This document shows, one piece after another, positions 15,629-25,029 of a stretch of 38,966 nt of DNA. Below the pieces are notes generated by a model, which saw nothing but the letters and a program-made list of their open reading frames with translations, searched no databases and was not told the origin of the DNA. The position numbers and the translations under genes were made by a program. Numbering within the stretch: the stretch's first letter is position 1; every line of letters begins with the position of its first letter. The stretch is from Sphingobacteriaceae bacterium DW12 (GTDB lineage Bacteria > Bacteroidota > Bacteroidia > Sphingobacteriales > Sphingobacteriaceae): positions 1-38,966 of the forward strand of contig JROE01000021.1 of assembly GCA_000783305.1 (NCBI GenBank). Reading direction: 5' to 3'.

Positions 15629-18265
15629 ATGAGAAACACCATTATAGTCACAATATTACTTTTTATTGCCGTTATAGCAGCTTCTATATACTACTTTTCG
15701 GATTTAGACAAAGACCATAATGAAGCTGTCAAACCGCTGAAGTTTCTACCACGTGACACCTATCTGATAGCTTCTTTCAAAAATGACGAAACTACGGACA
15801 ATATATTTAAGGATTTCGAAATCTTCAATGCAATACTGGGCAATAAAGAAGTTGATGAGTTGACAAACTTAAAAAATTCACTATTAAGGAGCCCTGCTTT
15901 GCAACCCTATACCCTTAATCAGGAAATCTACATATCCTTCCATCCCGAAGACAACGAAATCACGTCGCTATTTACGATTCCTTTTACGCAAAACATTCCT
16001 CAAAAAGAGCTTTCAGTGTTAGTCAATTCCCTTAGTAATCGTTATAAGGTCAGCCTCAAAGACACGTTAGGGACTACCTTATATACCTTGGACGAAGGGA
16101 GAAAAGACACCTTACTATATGCTGCATTTTCCCATCAGATGATATTCAGTAGCTACTCCAAGAACCTACTGCTAAAAACACTCGATGACAATAATTTAAA
16201 ATTATCAAAAGACCAAATCGATTACTTTATTCAGCACAATTCTAAGAATTCCCCACTAAGTGTCTATTTCGACCACAAACAGATCCCCCATATTACGAAG
16301 CAACTTATCCATCGGAAACCTGGGCAAAACATCAGCCTATTTGCTGATCTCAGAGGCCAATCGGCATGGAACATCAATTATAAAAACGATGCCTTGATGC
16401 TCGTTGGCGAGAGCGAAGTTACAAATGACTCCAGCTATCTTTCCATTTTTACAAACCAAAGTAAAACAGATCAAAACCTTTACACATACTTTCCATCCAA
16501 TACAGCCTCTTATTTAGAATATTCTATTAGCGATACCACCTCCTTCAATAAAAAACTAGACAGTTTCTTTGATAAAAACGACGATCGCAAAAGATATATG
16601 AACCATATACAAAATGTGGAAAGCAGTATAAAAATCGATTATGAAAAAAATCGAAGAAGAATCTGGGGAGATAATTTTGCTACAGTAGAATTGACTAACG
16701 GAGACCTGCTCGGTTTTGTAAAAATTGGCGACCCCAAAACTTTCAACACCCTCATTAGCAAGCTAAGCAAGGAAATTGCAGATTCTCTTTACCAATTGGA
16801 CTTTTCGAATACACTTTACTTTGCTTATGGAAAGGCACTCCAATCTTTTCAACGCCCATATTTTCACATCCTGAACGACCAAACCGTTGTCTTTGCCAAC
16901 TCACAGGGCAATCTTCAGGCTTACCTTAGAGATTGGAAAATGCAAAATCTACTCACAGGCACTTTAGGGTTCAAAAATTTTGAAAAACTACAAGGCAATA
17001 AAGCTAATGTCACATTTTTCCTTCACGGCAAAAATGCAAATAGCATCATTGCTAACTCACTAACATCATCCTATTTAAAAAAATATAGAGATAAAGAGAA
17101 CTTTGGTTTTCAGGATTTCTACTCGTGGTCAATACAATTAGCAGGTAACAACGGAAGCTTTCTTTCAAGCATATATGGCATATACAAAAGCAAGTCCGCT
17201 CCTGGTGGCGCACCAAGTTGGACCTACCCTTTCGATGGAAAACTCATCGGCAGCCCCTGGGTCTTCGAACACTCCGACACCAGTATGATGATCCTAGCCC
17301 AAGAGCAGAACCATACAGTACACGGCATACATCCCAACGGATCGAAACTATGGTCCGCAGTTTTTTCTGGCCGCGTAATCGGTACACCATTCCAACTGGC
17401 TGATCGTAGTATAGTGTTAGTTACAGACAATCAGCGCTTGTATCGCTTTGACACCGCTGGAAAAGTATTCAAAAACTTTTCATTAGGACTTCCCCAACCA
17501 GCAAGTTACTCTCCTACACTCGCTAGTTATGACAACCATATACTGTTCATCCCAATAGCTAATAAGATTTTGGCCTACGACATCGAAGGTCATAAAGTAG
17601 AGCAATGGAAAATAACAGAGCTAGACGGCGAAATCCTGTTTGACGTCAAGACTATTCGGTTCAAAGACAGAGATTATATCGTCGTAGGGACCCAAGCAGG
17701 TAGTTTCTATTTCCTAGACACAACAGGTAATATCATCAAGAAAGTACAACATGATGACATATCTAAACTTACTAACCCTATATTCTTAACTCCTTCCCTT
17801 GATGGTCAAGATTTGCAGATTCATACAGCAGATGGGGTTGGCAATTTAATCATCGCAAGCCTTACAGGGACAACACAAAAACGCCCTATTAGCCAATGGT
17901 CCTCAAGTGCATATACGGATTTCCGAAATGTCACTTCAGATGACCAAGCAGATCTTGTTGTCGTTGATAAAAATAAACTGACAGTGCACAGCATTAAAGA
18001 TAGTACCCTATATTTTCAATACACTTTTACCAAAGATATTGATGACAGACCCCAATTTTTCCCGCTCGAGAAGAATCTTGTCAGGCTAGGAGTCGCTTCC
18101 CGGAGCAACTATCTAATTGGCCTATTCAACGAGACTGGTCACATGCTAGAAGGCTTCCCATTAGAGGCACTTCCTAATTTCTATTTCGGAAAGATTAATT
18201 ACGCTGGCGGCAACTACCTATTGTGTACCAAACGAGACCACAAGCTGTACGCATTTCCATTTTAA
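15629..18265 (+). CDS. membrane-anchored hypothetical protein with C-terminal PQQ-like beta-propeller
   Basis: An 878-aa protein starting at ATG 15629 (a TTG two codons earlier is disregarded). Residues 4-24 form one hydrophobic helix, probably an uncleaved inner-membrane anchor that exports the rest to the periplasm. Residues about 30-510 form a large domain that I do not recognise, starting with a segment (LPRDTYLIASF) like those of DUF3352-type proteins. From about 530 to the end there are propeller-like repeats: WTYPFDGKLIGSPWVF, GSKLWSAVFSGRVIGTPFQL, LFIPIANKILAYDIEG, DYIVVGTQAGSFYFLD, and a last blade ending HKLYAFPF. They resemble the blades of BamB or PQQ dehydrogenases without catalytic residues. 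It is transcribed alone, away from DUF423. A role in envelope protein assembly is only a speculation from the BamB resemblance. Confidence 0.75.
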   Translation: MRNTIIVTILLFIAVIAASIYYFSDLDKDHNEAVKPLKFLPRDTYLIASFKNDETTDNIFKDFEIFNAILGNKEVDELTNLKNSLLRSPALQPYTLNQEIYISFHPEDNEITSLFTIPFTQNIPQKELSVLVNSLSNRYKVSLKDTLGTTLYTLDEGRKDTLLYAAFSHQMIFSSYSKNLLLKTLDDNNLKLSKDQIDYFIQHNSKNSPLSVYFDHKQIPHITKQLIHRKPGQNISLFADLRGQSAWNINYKNDALMLVGESEVTNDSSYLSIFTNQSKTDQNLYTYFPSNTASYLEYSISDTTSFNKKLDSFFDKNDDRKRYMNHIQNVESSIKIDYEKNRRRIWGDNFATVELTNGDLLGFVKIGDPKTFNTLISKLSKEIADSLYQLDFSNTLYFAYGKALQSFQRPYFHILNDQTVVFANSQGNLQAYLRDWKMQNLLTGTLGFKNFEKLQGNKANVTFFLHGKNANSIIANSLTSSYLKKYRDKENFGFQDFYSWSIQLAGNNGSFLSSIYGIYKSKSAPGGAPSWTYPFDGKLIGSPWVFEHSDTSMMILAQEQNHTVHGIHPNGSKLWSAVFSGRVIGTPFQLADRSIVLVTDNQRLYRFDTAGKVFKNFSLGLPQPASYSPTLASYDNHILFIPIANKILAYDIEGHKVEQWKITELDGEILFDVKTIRFKDRDYIVVGTQAGSFYFLDTTGNIIKKVQHDDISKLTNPIFLTPSLDGQDLQIHTADGVGNLIIASLTGTTQKRPISQWSSSAYTDFRNVTSDDQADLVVVDKNKLTVHSIKDSTLYFQYTFTKDIDDRPQFFPLEKNLVRLGVASRSNYLIGLFNETGHMLEGFPLEALPNFYFGKINYAGGNYLLCTKRDHKLYAFPF

Positions 18266-18360
18266 TAATTTGATTTTCAAAATTTTAAATTAATGTGCCA
18301 AAAAAGGTTAAAATCAATAAAAACGTACAAAAAATAGTTCCAAATACTAATAATTTATAT

Positions 18361-18368
18361 TAGGTTTG
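18361..18368 (+). promoter_or_regulatory. candidate -7 element for the nrnA-FKBP operon
   Basis: TAGGTTTG is a full consensus match 16 nt before the nrnA ATG. A weak TTC at 18338-18340 sits at about the -33 distance. Confidence 0.5.
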
Positions 18369-18384
18369 CATTCTTAAATTAGCT

Positions 18385-19395
18385 ATGCTGACACGACAAC
18401 AGAACAAGGAAATACTATCCAAATCAGACAAAATCGTCATTACAACCCATCATAAACCAGATGGAGATGCTTTAGGATCATCATTAGGTCTATACCATTG
18501 GCTTAAAGATGCTGGGCATCATGTAAATGTAATCGTATCATCTGATTTTCCTGCTTTTTTGGACTGGTTGCCGGGTCGTGATGAGGTACTCATTTATCCT
18601 GACCAACCCGAACTATGTCAGCAACTCGTTCAGGAAGCGGCCCTTATCTTTTGCTTAGATTACAATGCTTTTTCACGAACAAATGTAATGGAGCAAATTT
18701 TACGTGAGGCTCCCGGCAAAAAATACATGATTGATCATCATCTGGATCCTGAAGGATTCGATGACTATCGTTTGTGGGACTCATCCGCTGCCGCGACAGC
18801 TCAATTAATTTTCAATTTCATTGAAGACTGTGTCGATCAAGTAAGCGAAATTACTCCAACAATAGCCACTTGTCTTTATGCTGGCATTATGACGGATACG
18901 GGCTCATTTAGATTTCGGTCGACTACCGAAGAGGTACACCAAATTATCGCTAAGTTGATTCGATCGGGAGCTCGCAATTGGGAGATACATGAGTCTATCT
19001 ACAATAGCTCCACGGAAAACAGACTTAAATTTCTAGGGCACTGCCTTCTGAACAGATTGCAAGTCATACCTGAATACAATACTGCGCTGTTTGCGGTTGC
19101 AAAGCAAGATTTAGAGCAATTTCAAGTCACTACTGGTGATACCGAAGGACTCGTTAACTATGCCCTTTCTATAAAAGGTATACGATTAGCAGCTTTGATT
19201 ATAGACAGAACTGAATTAATAAAGTTATCTTTACGTTCTATTGGAGATGTACCGTGTAATGAAATTGCACGTAAGCATTTCAACGGAGGAGGGCATTTCA
19301 ACGCTGCTGGAGGTAGCGCCGAAGGGGACTTGAAATCCGTGGTTGACCGATTTAAGATGATGTTACCTGAATATACTGAAATATTAACAAAATAA
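18385..19395 (+). CDS. nrnA: DHH/DHHA1 phosphoesterase, NrnA-type oligoribonuclease / pAp phosphatase
   Basis: A 336-aa cytoplasmic phosphoesterase that degrades nanoRNA and usually also dephosphorylates 3'-phosphoadenosine 5'-phosphate. The DHH part has the metal-binding motifs HHKPDGDALGSS (22-33, with D26 and D28), LDYNAFSRTN (91-100, D92) and the name-giving DHH at 117-119. The C-terminal DHHA1 part carries the RNA-binding FNGGGHFNAAGG at about 297-308. Length matches NrnA. The next gene starts 19 nt downstream and shares the transcript. A c-di-AMP/pGpG-type phosphodiesterase is a related possibility, but the GdpP membrane and PAS parts are absent. Confidence 0.92.
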   Translation: MLTRQQNKEILSKSDKIVITTHHKPDGDALGSSLGLYHWLKDAGHHVNVIVSSDFPAFLDWLPGRDEVLIYPDQPELCQQLVQEAALIFCLDYNAFSRTNVMEQILREAPGKKYMIDHHLDPEGFDDYRLWDSSAAATAQLIFNFIEDCVDQVSEITPTIATCLYAGIMTDTGSFRFRSTTEEVHQIIAKLIRSGARNWEIHESIYNSSTENRLKFLGHCLLNRLQVIPEYNTALFAVAKQDLEQFQVTTGDTEGLVNYALSIKGIRLAALIIDRTELIKLSLRSIGDVPCNEIARKHFNGGGHFNAAGGSAEGDLKSVVDRFKMMLPEYTEILTK

Positions 19396-19414
19396 CTATA
19401 GTGAATAAACGGAA

Positions 19415-20419
19415 ATGAAGAAATCAATCCTATTATTATCAGCAGTTGCATTGCTATCAACTGCTTGCCAAAATTTCAAAAAAGGAGATGGCGGTCTTGA
19501 ATACAAAATAGTAAACGATAACGGTGCCGAAAAAGCTAAAGCCGGTGATTTACTATCTGTAGATATGATTATCAAATCAGACAGAGACTCTGTGTTAAAC
19601 AGTACATATGACATTGGCCTACCTCAGATTGTAAATATTGCACCAGACAGTATCCCTGGTCTATACAAAGGTGATTACAATTCCATGTTCAAGTTTTTAG
19701 GTGAAGGCGATAGTGCCGTTTTCCACCTAAATGTAGATACCATGGCTGCAAAAATGAGCCAACCTAAAGTTGAATTCGCAGACAAATATGTTACCTTCAC
19801 CATTAAGGTAAGAAAGCACTTCAAAAAAGGAACATTGACAGATTCGGCTCTTTATGCTGACATCAACAAATACATGGAAGGTCAATTGGAAGGATTGAAA
19901 AAAGCTGAAGAAGGTAAAATCTCGACTTATATCAAATCCAATAAATTAGACCCTAAGAAAACAGCTTCAGGTCTTCAATACGTCATCAAAGATCAAGGAA
20001 AAGGAGCAAAAGTTGCTGTGGGCGATACCGTTGTTGTAAACTACACAGGAACATTGACATCAGGTAAAGTTTTCGACACCAACAATGCCGAAGTAGCGAA
20101 GAAAGAAAAAATGCACAATGCTATGCGTCAATACGAACCTATTCGTTTCCGTGTAGGACATGACCCTGTCATCCAAGGATGGACTGAAGGTATGCAGTTA
20201 TTGAACAAAGGAGGCAAAGCTACATTTATCGTCCCTTCTCAATTAGGTTACGGTGAGCGTTACCAAGGAGGTCCTATTCCTCCATATGCACCGCTTGTAT
20301 TTGAGGTTGAATTGGTAGATGTTATACCGGGTCCAAAGACTGAGCCTGCGCCAACAGCCAATCCACTCGGAGCTCTTGGCAATGCAGCACCACAAGGCAC
20401 AGCGCCAAACGTAAAATAA
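19415..20419 (+). CDS. FKBP-type peptidyl-prolyl isomerase lipoprotein with a second, degenerate FKBP-like domain
   Basis: A 334-aa lipoprotein: the signal peptide ends in the lipobox LSTAC with the lipidated Cys at residue 18. The C-terminal catalytic FKBP domain (about 195-312) shows GDTVVVNYTGTL, VFDTN, PIRFRVG, VIQGWTEGM, YGERY and FEVELVDV, i.e. the full set of FKBP core elements. The N-terminal stretch (about 40-135) repeats the layout in weaker form: AGDLLSVDMIIKSD, then PDSIPGLYKG, GEGDSAVFHL and VTFTIKVRK. That suggests a degenerate first FKBP domain. A charged helix (about 150-180) links the two. A Pro/Ala-rich tail ends the protein. It acts as a periplasmic or surface folding catalyst anchored to a membrane. 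It is the second gene of the nrnA operon and is followed by a strong terminator. Confidence 0.93.
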   Translation: MKKSILLLSAVALLSTACQNFKKGDGGLEYKIVNDNGAEKAKAGDLLSVDMIIKSDRDSVLNSTYDIGLPQIVNIAPDSIPGLYKGDYNSMFKFLGEGDSAVFHLNVDTMAAKMSQPKVEFADKYVTFTIKVRKHFKKGTLTDSALYADINKYMEGQLEGLKKAEEGKISTYIKSNKLDPKKTASGLQYVIKDQGKGAKVAVGDTVVVNYTGTLTSGKVFDTNNAEVAKKEKMHNAMRQYEPIRFRVGHDPVIQGWTEGMQLLNKGGKATFIVPSQLGYGERYQGGPIPPYAPLVFEVELVDVIPGPKTEPAPTANPLGALGNAAPQGTAPNVK

Positions 20420-20438
20420 TTTACAATTATCTTAATAA

Positions 20439-20468
20439 AAACACGATTCAGTTAGCTGAATCGTGTTT
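20439..20468 (+). terminator. Rho-independent terminator of the nrnA-FKBP operon
   Basis: A perfect 13-bp stem (20439-20451 with 20456-20468) and the tetraloop TTAG, beginning 19 nt after the FKBP stop. The T-rich sequence TTTATTTGTTTA overlaps and follows the right arm. Confidence 0.85.
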
Positions 20469-20535
20469 ATTTGTTTATAATTAGGCTATCTGTTTACAAA
20501 ATGTTAATTTTAGGCCGATTTAAGGAATTCCTACT

Positions 20536-21315
20536 ATGCCTGACCCCTATATATTAACAGATACCCATACCCATATCTATTATCACGTTGATACCTCCAC
20601 TTTAGATGAGCAAGTGCAACGATGCTTTGATAAAAATATCCATCGGTTATTTTTACCGAATGTCAACACAGCTTCTATCGAAAAAGTACTTGGCACTGTT
20701 AAATCATATCCAGATAATTGCTTCCCCATGTTAGGATTGCACCCCTGTGATGTAAAAGACAACTACAAAAAAGAACTTGCCAACATAGAGACGGCAATAG
20801 CCAATCACAAGATATATGCAATAGGCGAAATTGGCTTAGACCTTTACTGGGATAAAACAACACTATCCATTCAACAAGACGCCTTCCGTATTCAAGTCGC
20901 ATGGGCTAAACAGTTAGGTCTCCCAATTGACATTCACTGCCGTGAAGCCTTTGATGAGCTTTTTGAGCTATTGGAAGAATTAAAGGATGATAAACTCTTT
21001 GGAGTACTGCATTGCTTTACCGGCACTTTAGCGCAGGCGCACAAGGCTATATCGTTGGGCTTCGTCCTAGGGATAGGCGGTGTCGTGACCTACAAAAAAG
21101 CTGGACTAGATATCGTCGTAAAAGAATTAGATCTTCAGCATATTGTATTGGAAACAGATGCTCCCTATCTAGCTCCGGTCCCTTTTCGGGGCAAACCAAA
21201 TGAGAGCAGCTATCTATATCATATAGCAGAGAAAGTCGCAGACCTCCATCAAATCAGCATTGAAGAGGTAGCCAATATCACCACAGCAAATTCACAAAGA
21301 ATATTCGGAATCTAA
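20536..21315 (+). CDS. tatD: TatD family metal-dependent hydrolase (DNase)
   Basis: A 259-aa TIM-barrel amidohydrolase-fold nuclease. Metal ligands can be read: H11 and H13 (DTHTH), E98 (GEIGLD), H134 (IDIHCREA), H159 (LHCFTG) and D208 (ETDAPYLAP). TatD enzymes cleave DNA 3'-5' and act in DNA repair or turnover; the Tat-transport link in the name is historical. Its TAA stop overlaps the ATG of the asparaginase gene (TAATG), so the two are translationally coupled. The pair lies downstream of a strong terminator and must therefore have its own promoter; only an imperfect TAATTTTA near 20505 is seen. Confidence 0.95.
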   Translation: MPDPYILTDTHTHIYYHVDTSTLDEQVQRCFDKNIHRLFLPNVNTASIEKVLGTVKSYPDNCFPMLGLHPCDVKDNYKKELANIETAIANHKIYAIGEIGLDLYWDKTTLSIQQDAFRIQVAWAKQLGLPIDIHCREAFDELFELLEELKDDKLFGVLHCFTGTLAQAHKAISLGFVLGIGGVVTYKKAGLDIVVKELDLQHIVLETDAPYLAPVPFRGKPNESSYLYHIAEKVADLHQISIEEVANITTANSQRIFGI

Positions 21316-22337
21316 TGCACAACATATTCATTATCTACACAGGCGGGACCATCGGCATGGTCAAGGACGAAGAGACAGGTTCATTCGTACCCTTTGACTT
21401 TGAGCTTATCGCACGCAATCTACCCGATCTCAGCAGGCTCAATTACAAATTGACGGTACATTCCTTTACCCCTATTATTGACTCCTCCAATATGAACCCC
21501 ACTGTGTGGATAGAAATGGCTAATATAGTCAAACAAAACTATGAGCACTATGACGGCTTTGTTATCTTGCATGGATCTGATACCATGGCCTTTTCAGCCT
21601 CCGTACTTAGTTTTATGTTGGAGGGACTACAAAAACCTGTAATCCTTTCCGGTTCCCAACTCCCTATTGGCGAGATCCGTACAGACGCCAGGGAAAACCT
21701 CATGACCGCATTGGAAATTGCTTCCGCTCAAGTCAACGGAAAATCCCTTATACAGGAAGTCTGCATTCTTTTTGACAATAAGTTATTCAGAGGCAATCGT
21801 TCTTTCAAATACAATTCGGCCAAATTTGAGGCATTTCGTTCCCCTAATTATCCAGTACTGGTCGAAGCAGGCATCCATTTAAAATACAACACGGAGGCAC
21901 TCTTGGACAATAGCAACAAAGAGTTCATCTTACATACCCAATTAGATAATAGAGTTGCCGTCTTGAAATTATTTCCAGGGATGAGTGCTTCCACAATCAA
22001 GACCATATTAGACTCCGATGTCCGCTCCATTGTCATGGAAACATTCGGTTCCGGAAATACCACCACTGATCAATGGTTCCTAGACCTCCTTAAAGAAGCC
22101 ATTGATTCCGGAAAAAACATCTTAAATATATCCCAATGTAAAGTAGGTTCCGTAGAACTGGGACGCTATGAAACCAGCCAAGGACTGAAAGCAATTGGTG
22201 TGCTCAATGGATACGACATGACCTTTGAAGCTGCAGTCACTAAATTAATGTATCTACAAGGCGAGTTAATAAGCCAGCAGGAAGTTGCGTACTGGATTGA
22301 AAAGGACATACGAGGAGAACTGACGGTCAACGATTGA
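21315..22337 (+). CDS. ansA: type I (cytoplasmic) L-asparaginase
   Basis: A 340-aa enzyme that hydrolyses L-asparagine to aspartate and ammonia. The nucleophile T12 lies in YTGGTIGM (8-15), and the second conserved block HGSDTMAFSAS begins at 86 (S88, D89, T90). The protein has no signal peptide, and the length matches the cytoplasmic AnsA type. The start overlaps the tatD stop by 1 nt. It converges with folC; 35 nt separate the stops and contain no evident hairpin. The TatD-asparaginase pair recurs in Bacteroidota, but no functional link between them is obvious. Confidence 0.95.
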   Translation: MHNIFIIYTGGTIGMVKDEETGSFVPFDFELIARNLPDLSRLNYKLTVHSFTPIIDSSNMNPTVWIEMANIVKQNYEHYDGFVILHGSDTMAFSASVLSFMLEGLQKPVILSGSQLPIGEIRTDARENLMTALEIASAQVNGKSLIQEVCILFDNKLFRGNRSFKYNSAKFEAFRSPNYPVLVEAGIHLKYNTEALLDNSNKEFILHTQLDNRVAVLKLFPGMSASTIKTILDSDVRSIVMETFGSGNTTTDQWFLDLLKEAIDSGKNILNISQCKVGSVELGRYETSQGLKAIGVLNGYDMTFEAAVTKLMYLQGELISQQEVAYWIEKDIRGELTVND

Positions 22338-22372
22338 TGCTAACGCGAGGGCTGCCAATTGAGATTGACGTT

Positions 22373-23680
22373 CTATGCTTTTCTGTTTGTCAAAACTTCA
22401 GCTACTACAAAGTTGCTTCCCCCGACAAAGATTAAATCACCTTCAGTATAAGCTTGTTTAGCCCCCTCTAAAGCATCCGTTACACTCGAGTAGGATTTGC
22501 CTGATAAATGGTAAGTAGCCGCAATCTGGGTTAATTCATTCGCATCCATAGCTCTCGGCATTTGAGGACTTGAAAAGTAATAAGTTGCTTCTTTTGGCAA
22601 CAACGGCAACATATGATTCAAATCTTTATCCTTCATTGCACCCATCACGATGTGTAAGCCACGATACGATGTAAGCGCAAGGTTTTTGAGAACTTCTTTT
22701 ATACCGTCCTCGTTGTGACCGGTATCACAAATGATTAATGGATCGGTTGAGAGGGTTTGCCAACGACCTTGTAATCCCGTATTCTTTTGGACAGATGCCA
22801 ATCCTCGTCTTATATCTTCATCAGCAATATTAAACCCGCCAACTCTAAGACGATCAACGCTTACGAGCACGCCGAGTAGGTTTTTAAGTTGATACGAGCC
22901 TTTCAAATCCAAATGAAATCGCCCTCTCATCGTCTGCAAGGGTCCTCCTACTTCGACTTCCATATACACATCATTGGTACTTAATAGTGTAGACTGCAAT
23001 ACATCTGATGCAAAACAGATAGGAGCCTCTTCATTAGAAGCCTTACTTTCAAAAACAGGAGCAGTGCGACTGTCTCGTTCGGAAATGACGACTGGTACAC
23101 CATGTTTGATAATACCGGCCTTCTCACTGGCAATCTCTGGCAAGGTATCACCTAACAAATTCATATGGTCCATCCCAATATTCGTGATGAGGCAGAGTTC
23201 AGGATCAATAATATTAGTACTATCTAATCGCCCTCCAAGTCCCACTTCGACGATTGCCACATCCACTGAGGCTTGAGCAAAATAATCAAAAGCCATTGCT
23301 ACCGTCACTTCAAAAAAAGAAGGTTGTATACGTTCCATCAACACCTTTTGACTTTCTACAAAGTCAATCACCTGTTGCTCGGGAATCACCTCACCATTGA
23401 TTCGAATACGTTCCCTAAAATCGACCAAATGTGGAGAAGTATACAGACCCGTCTTATATCCAGCCTCCGCTAGTATAGAGGCCAGCATATGAGAAGAAGA
23501 GCCTTTCCCATTCGTGCCTGCTATATGTATGGATTTGAATTTATGCTGAGGATTACCCAGCGCTTGGCAGAGGGCCAACGTGTTATCTAAATCTTTTTTA
23601 TAAGCGGATACCCCAACACGGGTAAACATAGGTAATCGAGCGTATAAATACTCGATTACCTCGTTATATGTAGCATTCAT
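22373..23680 (-). CDS. folC: bifunctional folylpolyglutamate synthase / dihydrofolate synthase
   Basis: A 435-aa ATP-dependent ligase of the Mur ligase superfamily that makes dihydrofolate from dihydropteroate and glutamate and then adds further glutamates. The P-loop IAGTNGKGSSSHML lies at 53-66. The family blocks LYTSPHLVDFRERI, EVTVAMAFDYF, VDVAIVEVGLGGRLDSTN and ITNIGMDHMNLLG follow. The C-terminal domain contains ICDTGHNEDGI. It begins 12 nt after the stop of the TonB-like gene, making it the last gene of the exbB-exbD-tonB transcript. The association is probably one of shared transcription rather than function. Confidence 0.96.
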   Translation of the reverse strand: MNATYNEVIEYLYARLPMFTRVGVSAYKKDLDNTLALCQALGNPQHKFKSIHIAGTNGKGSSSHMLASILAEAGYKTGLYTSPHLVDFRERIRINGEVIPEQQVIDFVESQKVLMERIQPSFFEVTVAMAFDYFAQASVDVAIVEVGLGGRLDSTNIIDPELCLITNIGMDHMNLLGDTLPEIASEKAGIIKHGVPVVISERDSRTAPVFESKASNEEAPICFASDVLQSTLLSTNDVYMEVEVGGPLQTMRGRFHLDLKGSYQLKNLLGVLVSVDRLRVGGFNIADEDIRRGLASVQKNTGLQGRWQTLSTDPLIICDTGHNEDGIKEVLKNLALTSYRGLHIVMGAMKDKDLNHMLPLLPKEATYYFSSPQMPRAMDANELTQIAATYHLSGKSYSSVTDALEGAKQAYTEGDLIFVGGSNFVVAEVLTNRKA

Positions 23681-23692
23681 GTAAGATGAATT

Positions 23693-24514
23693 TTATCTAA
23701 CTCTAAAGTTGAATACGATGACACCTGTTTGGGAATCAGGTGCTTTTTCCAATTCATTGAGACGAGCTCCACGGACAGCTCGTTCACATTTTTCCCATAA
23801 CGATCGATCGGGAAGTGTGGTCCCCTTCACGCCCGCTCGTGCATATGTAATGGTGCCATTAGGAGCCACACGGATTTCAACTGCAACCTTTCCAGATTGT
23901 TGCCCCTTGTCATCGATATTAGGGCGTACCACGAAACGTCTATTGGCTATCGAAAGCATCATGTTGCCATCACCCGATCCCCCTTCTCCATAATTAGAAG
24001 CCAACGGGTCGCCCAATTTACTTCCTTGATTACCTGCGACACTTCCTGTACCGTCTCCAGTACCTGTTGCATTATTCTTTTTACCCTTATACAAAGCATT
24101 CGGGTTCACCGCCGGCGTACTATTCTCCTTTTTCGTCGTAGTCTCAGTAGCGGTCACCTTAACAGGTTTCTCCGCCTTTGCTACAGCCGGTGCATCATCC
24201 ATATCCTGTGTCGCCACTACTTTATCCGCAACTTGCTGAGAGGGGGTAGGTGTGGGGGTCTCCGTAGGTTCAATTTTATCTGGCTTTACATTGTTCGCAT
24301 TGGGATCCATAGAAGGTTCCTCCACGCTCATATAATCATCGCCCATACCCTCATCAGTTGTACCATAATTGACAATGATTCCGCCCGTACCGTACTGTGG
24401 CAATTCCTTGCTAAATACGATAAAAAAACCAATCGCTACCAGTGCTCCCATTATTATGGCAGAGATACCAAGTGCCTTTGGTAAGTTATTCTCCTCTTGA
24501 AGATGATAATACAT
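23693..24514 (-). CDS. TonB/TolA-like energy transducer
   Basis: A 273-aa protein with a short cytoplasmic N-terminus, one membrane anchor (about 14-34, starting ALGISAIIMGALVAIGFF), a long low-complexity periplasmic linker rich in Pro, Thr, Lys, Gly and Asn (about 60-190) and a compact C-terminal domain (about 195-273). The linker includes PTETPTPTPS and glycine-rich stretches. The C-terminal segment VAVEIRVAPNGTITYARAG and the final VIVFNFRVR resemble the TonB/TolA C-terminal fold. It follows exbB and exbD, so it is the third member of a proton-driven complex that transmits force to the outer membrane. From sequence I cannot tell whether it serves TonB-dependent transport or a Tol-like envelope role; the neighbouring TPR, SPOR and barrel genes hint at the second. 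Confidence 0.85.
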   Translation of the reverse strand: MYYHLQEENNLPKALGISAIIMGALVAIGFFIVFSKELPQYGTGGIIVNYGTTDEGMGDDYMSVEEPSMDPNANNVKPDKIEPTETPTPTPSQQVADKVVATQDMDDAPAVAKAEKPVKVTATETTTKKENSTPAVNPNALYKGKKNNATGTGDGTGSVAGNQGSKLGDPLASNYGEGGSGDGNMMLSIANRRFVVRPNIDDKGQQSGKVAVEIRVAPNGTITYARAGVKGTTLPDRSLWEKCERAVRGARLNELEKAPDSQTGVIVFNFRVR

Positions 24515-24592
24515 ATTATAAAACTAACTTTTTTTGATCAAAGAACAAAGACTTAATCCTTACTCTAAATACCAGTATCTCGATACTAATCC

Positions 24593-25003
24593 CTATTTAT
24601 CCTTCTTTGGCTCTGTGGCCAATACCAATTTAATCTTCAAGCGATTAGCAACATCCATCACCGAAATCACATTCTGAATCGGCACACTATTGTCAGCATA
24701 CAACATAATCGTCAATTCTTCACCAGTAGCCATCTTAGACTGAATCAACGCCTCTAGGCTCTCATAGGGTACCACTTGCTTATCAATATGATATTGCAAG
24801 TCACTAGTAATCGATACGGTCATTGTTTTCTTAGCGACAGATTGCTCACCAGCACTTGACCTAGGAAGCAACAATTTGACAACCTGAGGATTGGATACAG
24901 CCGACGCCAACAGGAAGAACAACATCAAGAAAAACATGATATCGTTCAATGCAGCTGTATGTACTTCAGCAGACGGCCTTGCTCTTCTATTACGAATATT
25001 CAT
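24593..25003 (-). CDS. exbD: ExbD/TolR family proton-channel protein
   Basis: A 136-aa protein with the conserved membrane aspartate D21, needed for proton flow, at the start of the single transmembrane helix (about 20-40, DIMFFLMLFFLLASAV). A periplasmic domain of about 90 residues follows, with the family segment ELTIMLYADNSVPIQNVISVM-like at 95-115 and a basic/acidic tail EPKKDK. It lies 26 nt after exbB and 78 nt before the TonB-like gene. It forms the stator with ExbB and drives the TonB/TolA-like protein. ExbD and TolR cannot be separated by eye. Confidence 0.93.
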   Translation of the reverse strand: MNIRNRRARPSAEVHTAALNDIMFFLMLFFLLASAVSNPQVVKLLLPRSSAGEQSVAKKTMTVSITSDLQYHIDKQVVPYESLEALIQSKMATGEELTIMLYADNSVPIQNVISVMDVANRLKIKLVLATEPKKDK

Positions 25004-25029
25004 AATTCAATTTCTTTCTTACTGGTGAC

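Noticed and set aside
23897..24484. 195-codon plus-strand frame opposite the TonB-like gene
   Set aside because: It is Arg/His/Ser/Ile-rich low-complexity output of the antisense of a Pro/Thr/Lys-rich linker, with no start context or domain.
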